The notes: generated from the sequence alone by a model not told the origin. DNA of 64,000 nt from Prosthecomicrobium pneumaticum (GCF_014199915.1 NZ_JACHOO010000003.1:325690-389689), one strand, 5' to 3'; positions 27,443 through 36,194 are shown, counted from the first letter of the stretch. A program made the numbers and translations.

Positions 27443-27942
27443 GCCCCGACCGTCCCTTCACCGGCCGCCACATGCTGGCGATCATGCTCGGCTTCTTCGG
27501 CGTCGTCATCGCCGTCAATGTGACGATGGCGGTGATGGCGAACCGCAGCTGGACCGGCTTCGTCGTCGAGAATTCCTATGTCGCCGGCCAGCACTTCAAC
27601 GAGAACACCGCCGAGGCGCGGGCGCAGGCGGCGCTCGGCTGGAAGGGCCGGCTCGAGATCGAGGGCGGGGCGGTCCGCTACGTCCTCAGCGATGCGCATG
27701 GCGCGCCGGTCACGCTCGCCGGCGCGACGGCGAGCTTCCGCCGCCCGTCCTATGCGAGCGAGGACGTCGCGGTGCCGCTCGTCCCGGTCGTCGGCGGCCA
27801 TGGCGTGGCGGCCGATTTCGTGCCGCGCGACGGGCTGTGGATCCTCGAGATCGAGGCCGATGCCGGGCTCGAACGCCCCTATCGCGACACCCGCCGCATC
27901 CTTGTCGAGGACGGTCGCGTCGCCGGGGGGCGGAAGCAATGA
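27439..27942 (+). CDS. ccoH: cbb3 oxidase assembly protein CcoH/FixH
   Basis: A 167-residue protein with one N-terminal helix (MLAIMLGFFGVVIAVNVTMAV) and a periplasmic domain bearing SYVAGQHFNE, typical of FixH. It assists formation of the oxidase complex. It overlaps both neighbours by four bases (ATGA), so translation is coupled. Confidence 0.9.
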   Translation: MSPDRPFTGRHMLAIMLGFFGVVIAVNVTMAVMANRSWTGFVVENSYVAGQHFNENTAEARAQAALGWKGRLEIEGGAVRYVLSDAHGAPVTLAGATASFRRPSYASEDVAVPLVPVVGGHGVAADFVPRDGLWILEIEADAGLERPYRDTRRILVEDGRVAGGRKQ

Positions 27943-30206
27943 GCTGCTGCGCACCCGGGGCGGAGGTGCTCGGCACCCCCTCCGCCACTCTGCCCGAGGG
28001 CGAGGAACTGCTCCTCGCCAGCCGCTCGCTCGGCAATGGCGAGCGCCAGGTCGAGCTCGCCGTGCCGGACGTCCATTGCGGCGCCTGCATCCATGCGGTC
28101 GAGACGGCGCTGCGCCGGGTCGAGGGCGTCACCGGCGCGCGCGTCAATCTCTCGACGCGGCGGGTCGCCGTGCGCTGGCGGGAAGGGCTCGCGCCGCCGC
28201 CCGTCGCTGCCGCGCTCGCCGCGATCGGCTATCCGCCGCATCTCTTCGAGGACGAGGCGGGCCGCGATCGCACCCTCTCCGAACTGCTGCGGGCCGTCGC
28301 GGTGGCGGGCTTCGCGGCCGGCAATGTGATGCTCCTCTCGGTCTCGGTGTGGTCCGGCGCGGAAGGGGCGACGCGCGATCTGTTCCACTGGATCTCGGCA
28401 CTGATCGCCCTGCCGGCGCTCGTCTTCGCCGGCCGCATCTATTACCGCTCGGCCTTCAACGCGCTGCGGCACGGCCGCATGAACATGGACGTGCCGATCG
28501 CCATCGGCGTCTCGCTCGCCTATGCGATGAGCCTCTACGAGACGCTGACGCACGGGGCGCACGCCTATTTCGACGCTTCCGTCTCGTTGCTCTTCTTCCT
28601 CCTGATCGGCCGCACGCTCGATCACGTCATGCGCGACCGGGCGCGCGCCGCGGTGCGCGGCCTGTCGCGGCTGATGCCGCGCGGCGCCGTCGTGCTCGCC
28701 GCCGATGGCGGCCGCGACTATCGCCCGGTCGAGACGATCGAGCCCGGCATGCGGCTGCTGATCGCGGCGGGCGAGCGCATCCCGGTCGATGCGCGGGTTA
28801 TCGCCGGCACCTCCGATCTCGACTGCGCGCTCGTCACCGGCGAGAGCCGTCCGCAGCCGGTCGAGCCGGGCGCGGCGGTGCGGGCCGGTACGCTGAACCT
28901 CTCCGGGCCGCTGACGCTCGAGGCGGAGCGGCCGGCCTCGGCCTCCTTCCTCGCCGAGATGGTGCGGATGATGGAGGCGGCGGAAGGCGGGCGCGCCCGC
29001 TATCGCCGCATCGCCGAGCGGGTCTCGGCGCTCTATGCCCCCGTCGTGCATCTGACGGCCTTCGTGACCTTTCTCGGCTGGATGGCGGTCGACGGCGACT
29101 GGCACAAGGCGATCACCGTCGCCATCGCGGTGCTGATCATCACCTGCCCCTGCGCGCTCGGCCTCGCCGTGCCGATCGTCCAGGTGGTGGCCGCGCGCCG
29201 CCTGTTCGAGAATGGCGTCATGGTGAAGGACGGTGCCGGTCTCGAACGCCTCGCCGAGGCGGATGCCGTGGTGTTCGACAAGACCGGAACGCTGACGCTC
29301 GGCCGGCCGCGCCTCGTCGGCGCCGAGGCGCTCGCGCCGGAACTCCACGCCATCGCCTCCGCGCTCGCCGCCCATTCGCGCCATCCCCTGTCCGAGGCGA
29401 TCGCCGAGGCCGCGCCGCGCGGCGTCGCCACGCCCGTCTTCGAGACGGTCGCCGAACATCCCGGGCTCGGTCTCGAGGGCCGCATGGACGGACGCCTCTG
29501 GCGGCTCGGACGCGCCGCCTGGGCGGCGCCGACGGAGGCCGCGGAAGGGGAAGACGGAACCGTGCTCGCCGAGGACGGCGTGGTGCGCGCCCGCTTCCAC
29601 TTCGCCGATGCGCTCCGTCCCGGCGCGCGCGAGGCGGTCGCGACGCTCGCCCGCACCGTCGGCCCGGTCACGATGCTGTCGGGCGATGCCGAGCCGGCCT
29701 GCCGCGCGGTTGCCGCCGCGCTCGGCATCGCCGATGTCGCTGCACGGTTGATGCCGGGCGACAAGGTCGCTCGCCTCGCCGCCATGGCCGCCGGGGGCCG
29801 CAAGGTTCTGATGGTGGGCGACGGGCTCAACGATGCCCCCGCGCTCGGCGCCGCCCATGTCTCGATGGCGCCGGCGACCGCCGCCGATATCGGCCGCAAC
29901 GCGGCGGATTTCGTCTTCCTGCGCGACAGCCTCGCCGCGGTGCCGGTCGCCCGGGCGATCGCGCGGCGGGCCGGCCGGCTGATCCGGCAGAATCTGGCCC
30001 TCGCCATCGTCTACAATGTGATCGCGGTGCCGATCGCCATTCTCGGCCATGTCACGCCGCTCGTCGCGGCGATCGCCATGTCGGCCTCGTCGCTCCTCGT
30101 CATCGGCAATGCGCTGCGTCTCGCCGGCGGCCCGGGAGAAGCGGCGGCCCCGGTGGCCCCCGCGCCACGGCGAAACACCCTCTCCGCCCCGGTGACCGCG
30201 CGATGA
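27939..30206 (+). CDS. ccoI: Copper-exporting P1B-type ATPase for cbb3 assembly
   Basis: A 755-residue P-type ATPase (FixI/CcoI) that moves copper across the membrane for CuB loading. It begins MSCCAPGAEV as usual in this subfamily, has one heavy-metal domain with HCGAC, the membrane motif CPCALG, the phosphorylation motif DKTGTLT and the hinge GDGLNDAP. The start at 27939 overlaps ccoH by four bases; longer upstream reading frames run antisense-like through ccoH and are rejected. Confidence 0.95.
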   Translation: MSCCAPGAEVLGTPSATLPEGEELLLASRSLGNGERQVELAVPDVHCGACIHAVETALRRVEGVTGARVNLSTRRVAVRWREGLAPPPVAAALAAIGYPPHLFEDEAGRDRTLSELLRAVAVAGFAAGNVMLLSVSVWSGAEGATRDLFHWISALIALPALVFAGRIYYRSAFNALRHGRMNMDVPIAIGVSLAYAMSLYETLTHGAHAYFDASVSLLFFLLIGRTLDHVMRDRARAAVRGLSRLMPRGAVVLAADGGRDYRPVETIEPGMRLLIAAGERIPVDARVIAGTSDLDCALVTGESRPQPVEPGAAVRAGTLNLSGPLTLEAERPASASFLAEMVRMMEAAEGGRARYRRIAERVSALYAPVVHLTAFVTFLGWMAVDGDWHKAITVAIAVLIITCPCALGLAVPIVQVVAARRLFENGVMVKDGAGLERLAEADAVVFDKTGTLTLGRPRLVGAEALAPELHAIASALAAHSRHPLSEAIAEAAPRGVATPVFETVAEHPGLGLEGRMDGRLWRLGRAAWAAPTEAAEGEDGTVLAEDGVVRARFHFADALRPGAREAVATLARTVGPVTMLSGDAEPACRAVAAALGIADVAARLMPGDKVARLAAMAAGGRKVLMVGDGLNDAPALGAAHVSMAPATAADIGRNAADFVFLRDSLAAVPVARAIARRAGRLIRQNLALAIVYNVIAVPIAILGHVTPLVAAIAMSASSLLVIGNALRLAGGPGEAAAPVAPAPRRNTLSAPVTAR

Positions 30207-30379
30207 CGACCCTCGCTTACCTCATCCCCGTCGCGCTCTTCCTCGGCGGGCTGGCGCTCGTCGCCTTCCTCTGGGCGCTGAAGAGCGGCCAGTACGACGA
30301 TCTCGACGGCGCGGCCGAGCGCGTCCTGCTCGATGAGGACGACGCCCTGCCGGCCGATCCGCGTGCGGGGAGGCGATGA
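30203..30379 (+). CDS. ccoS: cbb3 oxidase maturation protein CcoS/FixS
   Basis: A 58-residue single-helix protein (LIPVALFLGGLALVAFLWALKSGQYDDLDG). The FLWALKSGQYDDL motif is the family hallmark. It is needed for cofactor insertion into cbb3. It overlaps ccoI by four bases and the globin gene by four bases. Confidence 0.93.
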   Translation: MTTLAYLIPVALFLGGLALVAFLWALKSGQYDDLDGAAERVLLDEDDALPADPRAGRR

Positions 30380-30918
30380 TGCGCACCGGTTCGCAATCCG
30401 TCTCGCCGCCCCCATATTGCCCCGCATCGGCCGCGCTCGGCGGCGCGAGGGAGAATGCCATGGACGACCGCCTCTCGGTCCGCGCGGCCCCGGCCGCGCC
30501 GGCCGCCCCGCCGGTGCCGATCGACGAGGCGGGTATCCAGGCGCTGGTACACGGCTTCTACGGCCGGGTCGCCGAGGATGCGCTGCTCGGGCCGATCTTC
30601 GCGCGGCAGATCGGCGAGGGCGGCTGGCCCGACCATCTCGACAAGATGTGCGCCTTCTGGTCCTCGGTGCTGCTGCGCACCGGGCGCTATGGCGGTCGGC
30701 CGATGCCGCCGCATCTGCGGCTCGCGGGCGAACTGTCAGACGCGCATTTCGAGCGCTGGCTCGGCCTCTTCCGCGAGACCGCACGGGCCGAACTCTCGGC
30801 GGAAGCGGCGGCCGGCGTCATCGCCATGGCCGAGCGCATCGCCAACAGCTTCCGCCTCGCCGTCGCCTTCCATCGCGGCGACGACACGACACGGATGCGG
30901 CCCCTGCCGGCCGGCTGA
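30376..30918 (+). CDS. Truncated haemoglobin, group III type
   Basis: A small globin related to group III truncated haemoglobins: the helical core starts near residue 50 (IDEAGIQALVHGFYGRVAEDALLGPIF) and continues with WPDHLDKMCAFWSSVLLRTGRYGGRPM and a distal H-containing stretch. Start 30376 (180 residues) is taken because it overlaps ccoS by ATGA exactly as all preceding genes overlap. ATG 30460, with GAGGGAG six bases upstream, would give a 152-residue protein closer to the usual size. It probably binds oxygen or NO near the low-oxygen oxidase. The gene is last in the ccoGHIS operon. Confidence 0.8.
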   Translation: MMRTGSQSVSPPPYCPASAALGGARENAMDDRLSVRAAPAAPAAPPVPIDEAGIQALVHGFYGRVAEDALLGPIFARQIGEGGWPDHLDKMCAFWSSVLLRTGRYGGRPMPPHLRLAGELSDAHFERWLGLFRETARAELSAEAAAGVIAMAERIANSFRLAVAFHRGDDTTRMRPLPAG

Positions 30919-30927
30919 ACGGCCCCC

Positions 30928-31350
30928 TCAGGCGCCGATATGGAGGACCACCTCGCGCCGGTGCGGTCGGTCGCGGTGCTCGAAGAGATAGAGGCCCTGC
31001 CAGGTGCCAAGGAGCAGCCGGCCGCCGCCGATCGGCACGGCGAGCGAGGTCTGCGTGAGGGCCGCCTTGATGTGCGCCGGCATGTCGTCCGGCCCTTCGA
31101 GCCGGTGCACGAGATAGTCCATCGCCGGATCGTCGGCCGGCGGCACGAGCCGGCGGAAGAAGGCCTCGAGATCGGTCCGCACATCCGGATCGGCGTTCTC
31201 CTGGACGATCAGCGAGGCCGAGGTGTGGCGCACGAAAAGGGTGAGAAGGCCGGTCTCGCAGCCCGAGCGGCGGACGAAGGCGGCCGCCTCCTCGGTGAAC
31301 TCGTAGAGGCCCTGTCCGCGCGTGGCGATGGTGAGAATGGTCTGCGGCAT
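30928..31350 (-). CDS. YjbQ/UPF0047 family protein
   Basis: A 140-residue protein of the YjbQ family, sometimes annotated secondary thiamine-phosphate synthase. Conserved features are RHTSASLIVQENADPDVRTDLE, the DYLVHRLEGPDDMPAHIKAAL segment with histidines, and GTWQGLYLFEHRD. It is convergent with the globin gene (nine-base gap) and divergent from the P1 peptidase gene. The physiological role is unsettled; some members have weak ThiE-like activity. Confidence 0.85.
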   Translation of the reverse strand: MPQTILTIATRGQGLYEFTEEAAAFVRRSGCETGLLTLFVRHTSASLIVQENADPDVRTDLEAFFRRLVPPADDPAMDYLVHRLEGPDDMPAHIKAALTQTSLAVPIGGGRLLLGTWQGLYLFEHRDRPHRREVVLHIGA

Positions 31351-31474
31351 GCCTCTTCGAGCGCATCGCCGGCCCCTCTTGTCAAGCGCCGCCTGCTCGC
31401 CCGGCAGGGCGGGCGCTGATAGCGTCGGGAGGCGGCCGCGACGGTGGCCGGCCGATGGGCAGAGGAGAAGGACG

Positions 31475-32524
31475 ATGGATGTCGCCGAGGCGCCGCTGCG
31501 CAATCTCGTCACGGATGTGCCGGGCGTTCTCGTCGGTTCGGCGGAGGACCGGCAGGGGGCGACCGGCGTCACCGCCGTCGTGTTCGAAGAGCCGGCGGTC
31601 GCCTCGATCGCCGTGCTCGGCGGCGCGCCGGGCCTGCGCGATACCGGCCTCCTCGAACCGGAAATGACCGTCGAGCGGGTCGACGCGATCCTGCTCTCCG
31701 GCGGCTCCGCCTTCGGCCTCGATGCGGCGGGCGGCGCGATGGCGGCGCTCGCGGCGCGCGGCCGCGGCTTCGCGGTCGGGCCGGCGCGGGTGCCGATCGT
31801 GCCGCAGGCGATCCTCTTCGATCTGCTGAACGGCGGCGACAAGCCCTGGGCGCGCGGGGAGGGCGGCGCGCCACCCTACCGGGCGCTCGGCGCCGCGGCG
31901 GTCGAGGCGGCCGGGCTCGCCTTCGCGCTCGGCACGGCCGGCGCCGGCTTCGGCGCGACGACGCTCGATCTCAAGGGCGGGCTCGGCTCTGCGAGCGCCG
32001 TGCTCGGCGACGGCGTCCGTGTCGGGGCTGTGGTGGCGGTCAATGCCGTCGGTTCGGCGGTGATCGGCGGCGGGCCGCATTTCTGGGCCGCGCCCTATGA
32101 GCGGGGAGCTGAGTTCGGCGGGCTCGGCTGGCCGGCGGCGATCCCGGCCGCGGCACTCGCCCCGCGTTTCAAGGGCGGGCCGGGCGCCAACACCACGATC
32201 GCCCTCGTCGCGACGGATGCGGTGCTGACGAAGGCGCAGGCGAAGCGCCTCGCGATCGCGGCGCATGACGGGTTCGCCCGGGCGCTCCGGCCGGCGCACG
32301 CGCCGCTCGACGGCGATGTCGTCTTCTCCGCCGCCACAGGCCGCCGGCCGCTCGCCGATCCGGTGTTCGGCCTCGCCGAACTGTGCCTCGCCGCCGCGGA
32401 TTGCCTCGCCCGGGCGATCGCCCGCGGCGTCCACGCCGCGACCGCCCTCGATCGGCCGGGCGCACAGCCCGCCTGGCGCGACCGCTTCGGCACCCTATCG
32501 CCCCCGCTTGGCGGTCCGCTCTAG
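31475..32524 (+). CDS. P1 family (DmpA/NylC-like) N-terminal nucleophile hydrolase
   Basis: A 349-residue protein of the P1/S58 family. These are made as one chain and cleave themselves so that a Ser or Thr becomes the N-terminal nucleophile. The likely site is Asn239-Thr240 (GPGANTTIALVATD), as in the 6-aminohexanoate-oligomer hydrolase NylC and unlike the Gly-Ser of DmpA. The LSGGSAFGLDAAGG motif near residues 74-87 is conserved. AGGAGAAGG precedes the ATG. Substrate could be beta-peptides, amides or D-amino-acid amides. It is followed 42 bases later by the ParD-like/map pair. Confidence 0.82.
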   Translation: MDVAEAPLRNLVTDVPGVLVGSAEDRQGATGVTAVVFEEPAVASIAVLGGAPGLRDTGLLEPEMTVERVDAILLSGGSAFGLDAAGGAMAALAARGRGFAVGPARVPIVPQAILFDLLNGGDKPWARGEGGAPPYRALGAAAVEAAGLAFALGTAGAGFGATTLDLKGGLGSASAVLGDGVRVGAVVAVNAVGSAVIGGGPHFWAAPYERGAEFGGLGWPAAIPAAALAPRFKGGPGANTTIALVATDAVLTKAQAKRLAIAAHDGFARALRPAHAPLDGDVVFSAATGRRPLADPVFGLAELCLAAADCLARAIARGVHAATALDRPGAQPAWRDRFGTLSPPLGGPL

Positions 32525-32528
32525 ATCC

Positions 32529-32556
32529 TATATGGATCATATACGAAACGTATATG
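32529..32556. promoter_or_regulatory. Palindromic operator before the ParD-like gene
   Basis: A perfect inverted repeat CATATACG-AAA-CGTATATG (32538-32556) with an extra TATATG half-site at 32529-32534. It ends at the ribosome site (GAGG 32556-32559), eleven bases before the start codon. The AT-rich block stands out in GC-rich surroundings. It resembles the operators of self-regulating antitoxins. Confidence 0.7.
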
Positions 32557-32566
32557 AGGACCGCTC

Positions 32567-32779
32567 ATGGGCATCGTCAGCATCGATGAGGAACTGCACG
32601 ACCAGCTGCGCCGGGCGAGCAAGGTCTCGTTCCGTTCGATCAACGCGCAGGCCGCCTACTGGATCAGGCTCGGCATGCTCAGCGAGACCAATCCGGGCCT
32701 GACCTTCTCCGAGATCGTCGCGCGCGAATATGGCGCCGCCGGCGTCAGCGCCGGGCCGCTCGCTCTGGGCGAGGCATGA
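32567..32779 (+). CDS. ParD-like antitoxin-family protein
   Basis: A 70-residue protein resembling the ParD-like antitoxin family: SIDEELHDQLRRASKVSFRSINAQAAYWIRLGMLSE looks like a ribbon-helix-helix DNA-binding region, with a short acidic tail. The gene has its own ribosome site and a palindromic operator, and overlaps the next gene by four bases (ATGA). The next gene is a methionine aminopeptidase, not a known toxin. It likely acts as an autorepressor of the pair; any antitoxin function is inference. Confidence 0.75.
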   Translation: MGIVSIDEELHDQLRRASKVSFRSINAQAAYWIRLGMLSETNPGLTFSEIVAREYGAAGVSAGPLALGEA

Positions 32780-33546
32780 CCAAACAGCCGCACGAACTGG
32801 CGCTGATGGCGGAGTCCGGCCGGCTGCTCGCCTCGGTCTTCGCGATGCTCGACCGCATGCCGCTCGCCGGGCTGTCGACGCTCGAGATCAACGACCGGGT
32901 CGAGCGCTTCATCGTCGACGATCTCGAAGCCCGGCCGGCGAGCAAGGGCCAGTATGGCTACGGCTTCGTGCTCAACGCCTCGGTCAACGCGGTCGTCTGC
33001 CACGGCATCCCGTCCGCGGCGACGGTGCTCGCGGAGGGCGACATCGTCAACCTCGACATCACGCTCGAAAAGAACGGCTACATCGCCGATTCGAGCAAGA
33101 CGTATCTTGTCGGTGCGGTGAACCCGGTGGCGCGTCATCTCGTCGAGACGACCTACGAGGCCATGTGGATGGGCATCCGCGCGGTGCGTCCGGGCGCGCG
33201 GCTCGGCGACATCGGCTTCGCGATCGAGCGGCACGCGAGGCGGAACGGCTATTCGGTGGTGCACGACTATTGCGGCCACGGCATCGGCCGGATGATGCAC
33301 GAGGAACCGCAGGTGCTGCATTTCGGCAAACCCGGCACCGGGCTGACGCTGCGCGAAGGCATGGTCTTCACGATCGAGCCGATGCTCAATCGCGGCCGGC
33401 GGAGCGTCCGGACCGAGGCCGACGGCTGGACGGTGGTCACCCGCGACGGCTCCCTTTCCGCGCAGTTCGAACACACGGTCGCGGTCACGGGTTCGGGCGT
33501 TGCCGTGCTGACGCTCCGGCCGGACGAGGCGGCCTCGGCGCGCTGA
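32776..33546 (+). CDS. map: Type I methionine aminopeptidase
   Basis: A 256-residue cytosolic dimetal peptidase that removes the initiator methionine. The metal ligands are all present: Asp94 (NLDIT), Asp105 (IADSSKTY), His168 (GHGIGR), Glu201 (TIEPM) and Glu232 (QFEHT), with the active-site His76 (VCHGIP). The DSSKT variation around Asp105 departs from the DTSRTF of the housekeeping E. coli enzyme. It is translationally coupled to the ParD-like gene, so it may be a second, regulated Map, not the essential copy. The rest of the genome is needed to decide. Confidence 0.9.
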   Translation: MTKQPHELALMAESGRLLASVFAMLDRMPLAGLSTLEINDRVERFIVDDLEARPASKGQYGYGFVLNASVNAVVCHGIPSAATVLAEGDIVNLDITLEKNGYIADSSKTYLVGAVNPVARHLVETTYEAMWMGIRAVRPGARLGDIGFAIERHARRNGYSVVHDYCGHGIGRMMHEEPQVLHFGKPGTGLTLREGMVFTIEPMLNRGRRSVRTEADGWTVVTRDGSLSAQFEHTVAVTGSGVAVLTLRPDEAASAR

Positions 33547-33613
33547 ACCGCCGGCCTATATAGGCCGTGAGCGAGGCCGGAAGCGGGCCCGCCGACACGA
33601 GGATGGAACCCGC

Positions 33614-35140
33614 ATGCCGATCTCGCTCAATCTCCGTCGCCTGCTCCTCGCCGGCTTCGTCGCGCTCGCTGCGGCGGCGCCGGCCTTGGAGCCGGCATTC
33701 GCGCAGCAACGGGGGGAGGGGTCGCGCAACGAGGCGGCGTCCGGACCGGGCGTGCTTTCTCTCCTGCCGGCGGATTCGGTCACCGAACACCGGATGGAAC
33801 GCGGCGCCGATTCGTTCGCCTATCACGCGACCGCGGGCGCGTTCGACCTGTTCGACCAGACCGGCGCGCCCTCGGCGAAGATCGTCTATTTCGCCTATAC
33901 GCGGGACGGCTCGGAAGCGGGGAGCCGGCCGGTCACCTTCGTCTTCAATGGCGGGCCGGGTGCCGCCTCGGCCTATCTCCATCTCGGCGTTGTCGGCCCG
34001 AAGGCCGCCGAGTTCTCCGGTCCCAATGCGAGCGGCCTTCTGGTCGACAATCCCGACACCTGGCTCCGCTTCACCGATCTCGTGATGATCGATCCGGTCG
34101 GCACCGGCTGGAGCCGCGCCGCCAATCCGGATAAGGCGAGCGATTTCTGGGGCGTCGATGCGGATGCGCAGACCATCGCCAAGGTGATCGCCCTCTATCT
34201 GGCGAAGAACGGCCGCATGGCCTCGCCGAAATATCTGCTCGGCGAGAGCTATGGCGGTTTCCGCAGCGTCGAGGTCGCGAGCGTCCTGCAGCGCGACCAG
34301 GGGGTTCTCGTCGACGGCCTCGTGATGCTGTCGCCCTTCCTCGAGGGCGCGTTGAATTTCGGCGCGACGCGCTTTCCCTTCGGCGCGGCGCTGCAACTGC
34401 CCTCGCTCGCCGCCGCCGAACTCGATCGCAGCGGCCGCTTCAGCGATGAGGCGCTCGCTTCCGCCGAGCGCTTCGCCTTCGGCGACTATCTGACGACGCT
34501 CGCCGGCCCGCCGCCGCAGGGCGAAGCAGCCGAGACCTTCTATCGCCGCATCGCCGCGTTCACCGGCCTGCCGGTCGAGACGGTCGCCCGCACGCGCGGC
34601 TTCATCGGCGACGCCTATGGCAAGCGGGGCGGGGCGGCGTCGGCGATCTTCAGCCCCTATGACGCCGCGGTCGCCGAGCCCGATCCCTTTCCCGAATCGG
34701 CCGCCGACCGTGGCCCCGATCCGATCCTCGACGGCTATACGCGGGGCCTCGGCGGCCTCTTCGTCGCCTATGCCCGCGACACGCTCGGCTTCAGGACCGA
34801 CATGAGCTTCACGCTGCTGAGCCGCGACGCCTTCCGGTCTTGGAACTGGGGCGATTCGCGCAGTCTCGGCGGGGCGAGCGCGATCGATGATCTGCGCGCG
34901 CTGCTCGCCCTCAACCCGGCGCTCCGCGTCCTCGTCGCGCATGGCCGCAGCGATGTCGTCACGCCCTATGCGGTGAGCCGCTACCTTCTCGACCGCCTGC
35001 CGCCGATCGGAGCGCCGGACCGGACCGCGCTCCATGTCTATCGCGGCGGCCACATGTTCTATTTCGATCCCGCCGCGCGGGCCGCCTTCGCGGCCGACGC
35101 GGCGGGCTTCTATGCGGCGGCCCGTCCGCCGGGCCGGTGA
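33614..35140 (+). CDS. Secreted S10 serine carboxypeptidase-like protein
   Basis: A 508-residue protein with a Sec signal peptide (RRLLLAGFVALAAAAPAL..FAQQ). The S10 landmarks are VFNGGPGAASAYLHL, the nucleophile motif GESYGGFR, an Asp in VAHGRSDVVTPY and the His in RGGHMFYF. It would remove C-terminal residues from peptides in the periplasm or outside the cell. ATG 33614 starts the signal peptide. It lies 68 bases after map, with no evident link besides being the third peptidase in a row. Confidence 0.88.
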   Translation: MPISLNLRRLLLAGFVALAAAAPALEPAFAQQRGEGSRNEAASGPGVLSLLPADSVTEHRMERGADSFAYHATAGAFDLFDQTGAPSAKIVYFAYTRDGSEAGSRPVTFVFNGGPGAASAYLHLGVVGPKAAEFSGPNASGLLVDNPDTWLRFTDLVMIDPVGTGWSRAANPDKASDFWGVDADAQTIAKVIALYLAKNGRMASPKYLLGESYGGFRSVEVASVLQRDQGVLVDGLVMLSPFLEGALNFGATRFPFGAALQLPSLAAAELDRSGRFSDEALASAERFAFGDYLTTLAGPPPQGEAAETFYRRIAAFTGLPVETVARTRGFIGDAYGKRGGAASAIFSPYDAAVAEPDPFPESAADRGPDPILDGYTRGLGGLFVAYARDTLGFRTDMSFTLLSRDAFRSWNWGDSRSLGGASAIDDLRALLALNPALRVLVAHGRSDVVTPYAVSRYLLDRLPPIGAPDRTALHVYRGGHMFYFDPAARAAFAADAAGFYAAARPPGR

Positions 35141-35186
35141 GCGGGCCGCGGAGCGCCGCACGGGCGGCGCCCCTCGTCGCGCCGGC

Positions 35187-36113
35187 TCACCTGCCCCAGC
35201 GCAGCACCACCGGATCGAGCCGTCTGGCGATCTCGATCAGCCCGGCGCGGGTGGCGGGATGGACCGGGGCGAGCGGCGCGCGCACCGCCTCGGAGGCGAT
35301 CACGCCGCCCTCCTTCATCAGGATCTTCGCCGCCCGCAGGCCGCATTGCCGGTTCTCGTAATTGATCAGCGGCAGCCAGCGCGCATAGGCCTCGATCGCC
35401 GCATCGCGGTCACCCGCGAGATAGGGGTCGATGATCTGGCGGATGCCGTCCGGATAGCCGCCGCCGGTCATCGAGCCGGTCGCGCCGGCGTCCAGATCGG
35501 CCATCAGCGTGATCGCCTCCTCGCCGTCCCAGGGGCCGACGATCGCCTCGCCGCCCTCTTCGAGCAGGGTGCGCAGCTTCGAGGCGGCTTCCGCGACCTC
35601 GATCTTGAAATAGGCGACGTTCTCGATCTCGCGCGCCATCCGGGCGAGGAAGGCGGGCGACAGCGGCGTGCCGGCGACCGGCGCATCCTGGATCATGATC
35701 GGGATCGAGATCGCGTCCGATATGGTGCGGAAGAACTCGTAGATCGCCCTTTCGGGCACCCGGAAGGTGGCGCCGTGATAGGGCGGCATGATCATCACCA
35801 TCGCCGCACCGGCCTCTTGCGCCCGGCGGCTCCGCTCGGCACAGACCTGCGTGCCGAAATGCGAGGTGGTGACGATCACCGGCACGCGGCCGGCGACATG
35901 GTCGAGCACCGTGACCATCACCCGCTCGCGCTCCTCGTCGGTCAGCACGAACTGTTCGGAAAAATTGGCGAGGATGCACAGCCCGTTCGAGCCGCCATCG
36001 ATCATGCAGTCGATGGCCCGCTTCTGGCCCTCGAGATCGAGCGCGCCACGGTCGTCGAAAACGGTCGGCGCGACCGGGAAGACGCCCTTATAGGGCGTGG
36101 TGAAACTCGGCAT
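35187..36113 (-). CDS. DapA/NAL family lyase or aldolase
   Basis: A 308-residue TIM-barrel enzyme of the dihydrodipicolinate-synthase/N-acetylneuraminate-lyase family. The Schiff-base lysine is in YFKIEVAE and the GTTG-like loop is altered to ANFSEQF. The altered substrate loop argues against the lysine-pathway DapA and for a 2-keto-acid aldolase or dehydratase of sugar-acid catabolism. It stands alone, with GGAGGGAGG before its ATG and a short palindrome upstream. Substrate unknown. Confidence 0.78.
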   Translation of the reverse strand: MPSFTTPYKGVFPVAPTVFDDRGALDLEGQKRAIDCMIDGGSNGLCILANFSEQFVLTDEERERVMVTVLDHVAGRVPVIVTTSHFGTQVCAERSRRAQEAGAAMVMIMPPYHGATFRVPERAIYEFFRTISDAISIPIMIQDAPVAGTPLSPAFLARMAREIENVAYFKIEVAEAASKLRTLLEEGGEAIVGPWDGEEAITLMADLDAGATGSMTGGGYPDGIRQIIDPYLAGDRDAAIEAYARWLPLINYENRQCGLRAAKILMKEGGVIASEAVRAPLAPVHPATRAGLIEIARRLDPVVLRWGR

Positions 36114-36139
36114 GGAATCCTCCCTCCGGATGATCTCTT

Positions 36140-36152
36140 TTCATACGATGAA
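36140..36152. promoter_or_regulatory. Short palindrome upstream of the DapA-family gene
   Basis: TTCAT-ACG-ATGAA, a perfect 5-bp inverted repeat 27 bases before the start codon in an AT-richer patch. It may be an operator for an unlinked regulator. Confidence 0.35.
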
Positions 36153-36194
36153 TTAGCCCGGTCCGGCGGCGCGGAAAAGGGCAAAACGCGATCC

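Noticed and set aside
27309-27938. N-terminal extension of CcoI upstream of 27939
   Set aside because: This stretch codes for CcoG and CcoH in other frames, and MSCCAPG at 27939 is the family N-terminus.
25868-30379. Nitrogen-fixation locus (fixGHIS)
   Set aside because: These genes assemble cbb3 oxidase in many non-fixing bacteria, and no nif or fixABC gene is present here.
35187-36113. Lysine-pathway dapA
   Set aside because: The conserved substrate loop is replaced (ANFSEQF), and no biosynthetic neighbour is present.
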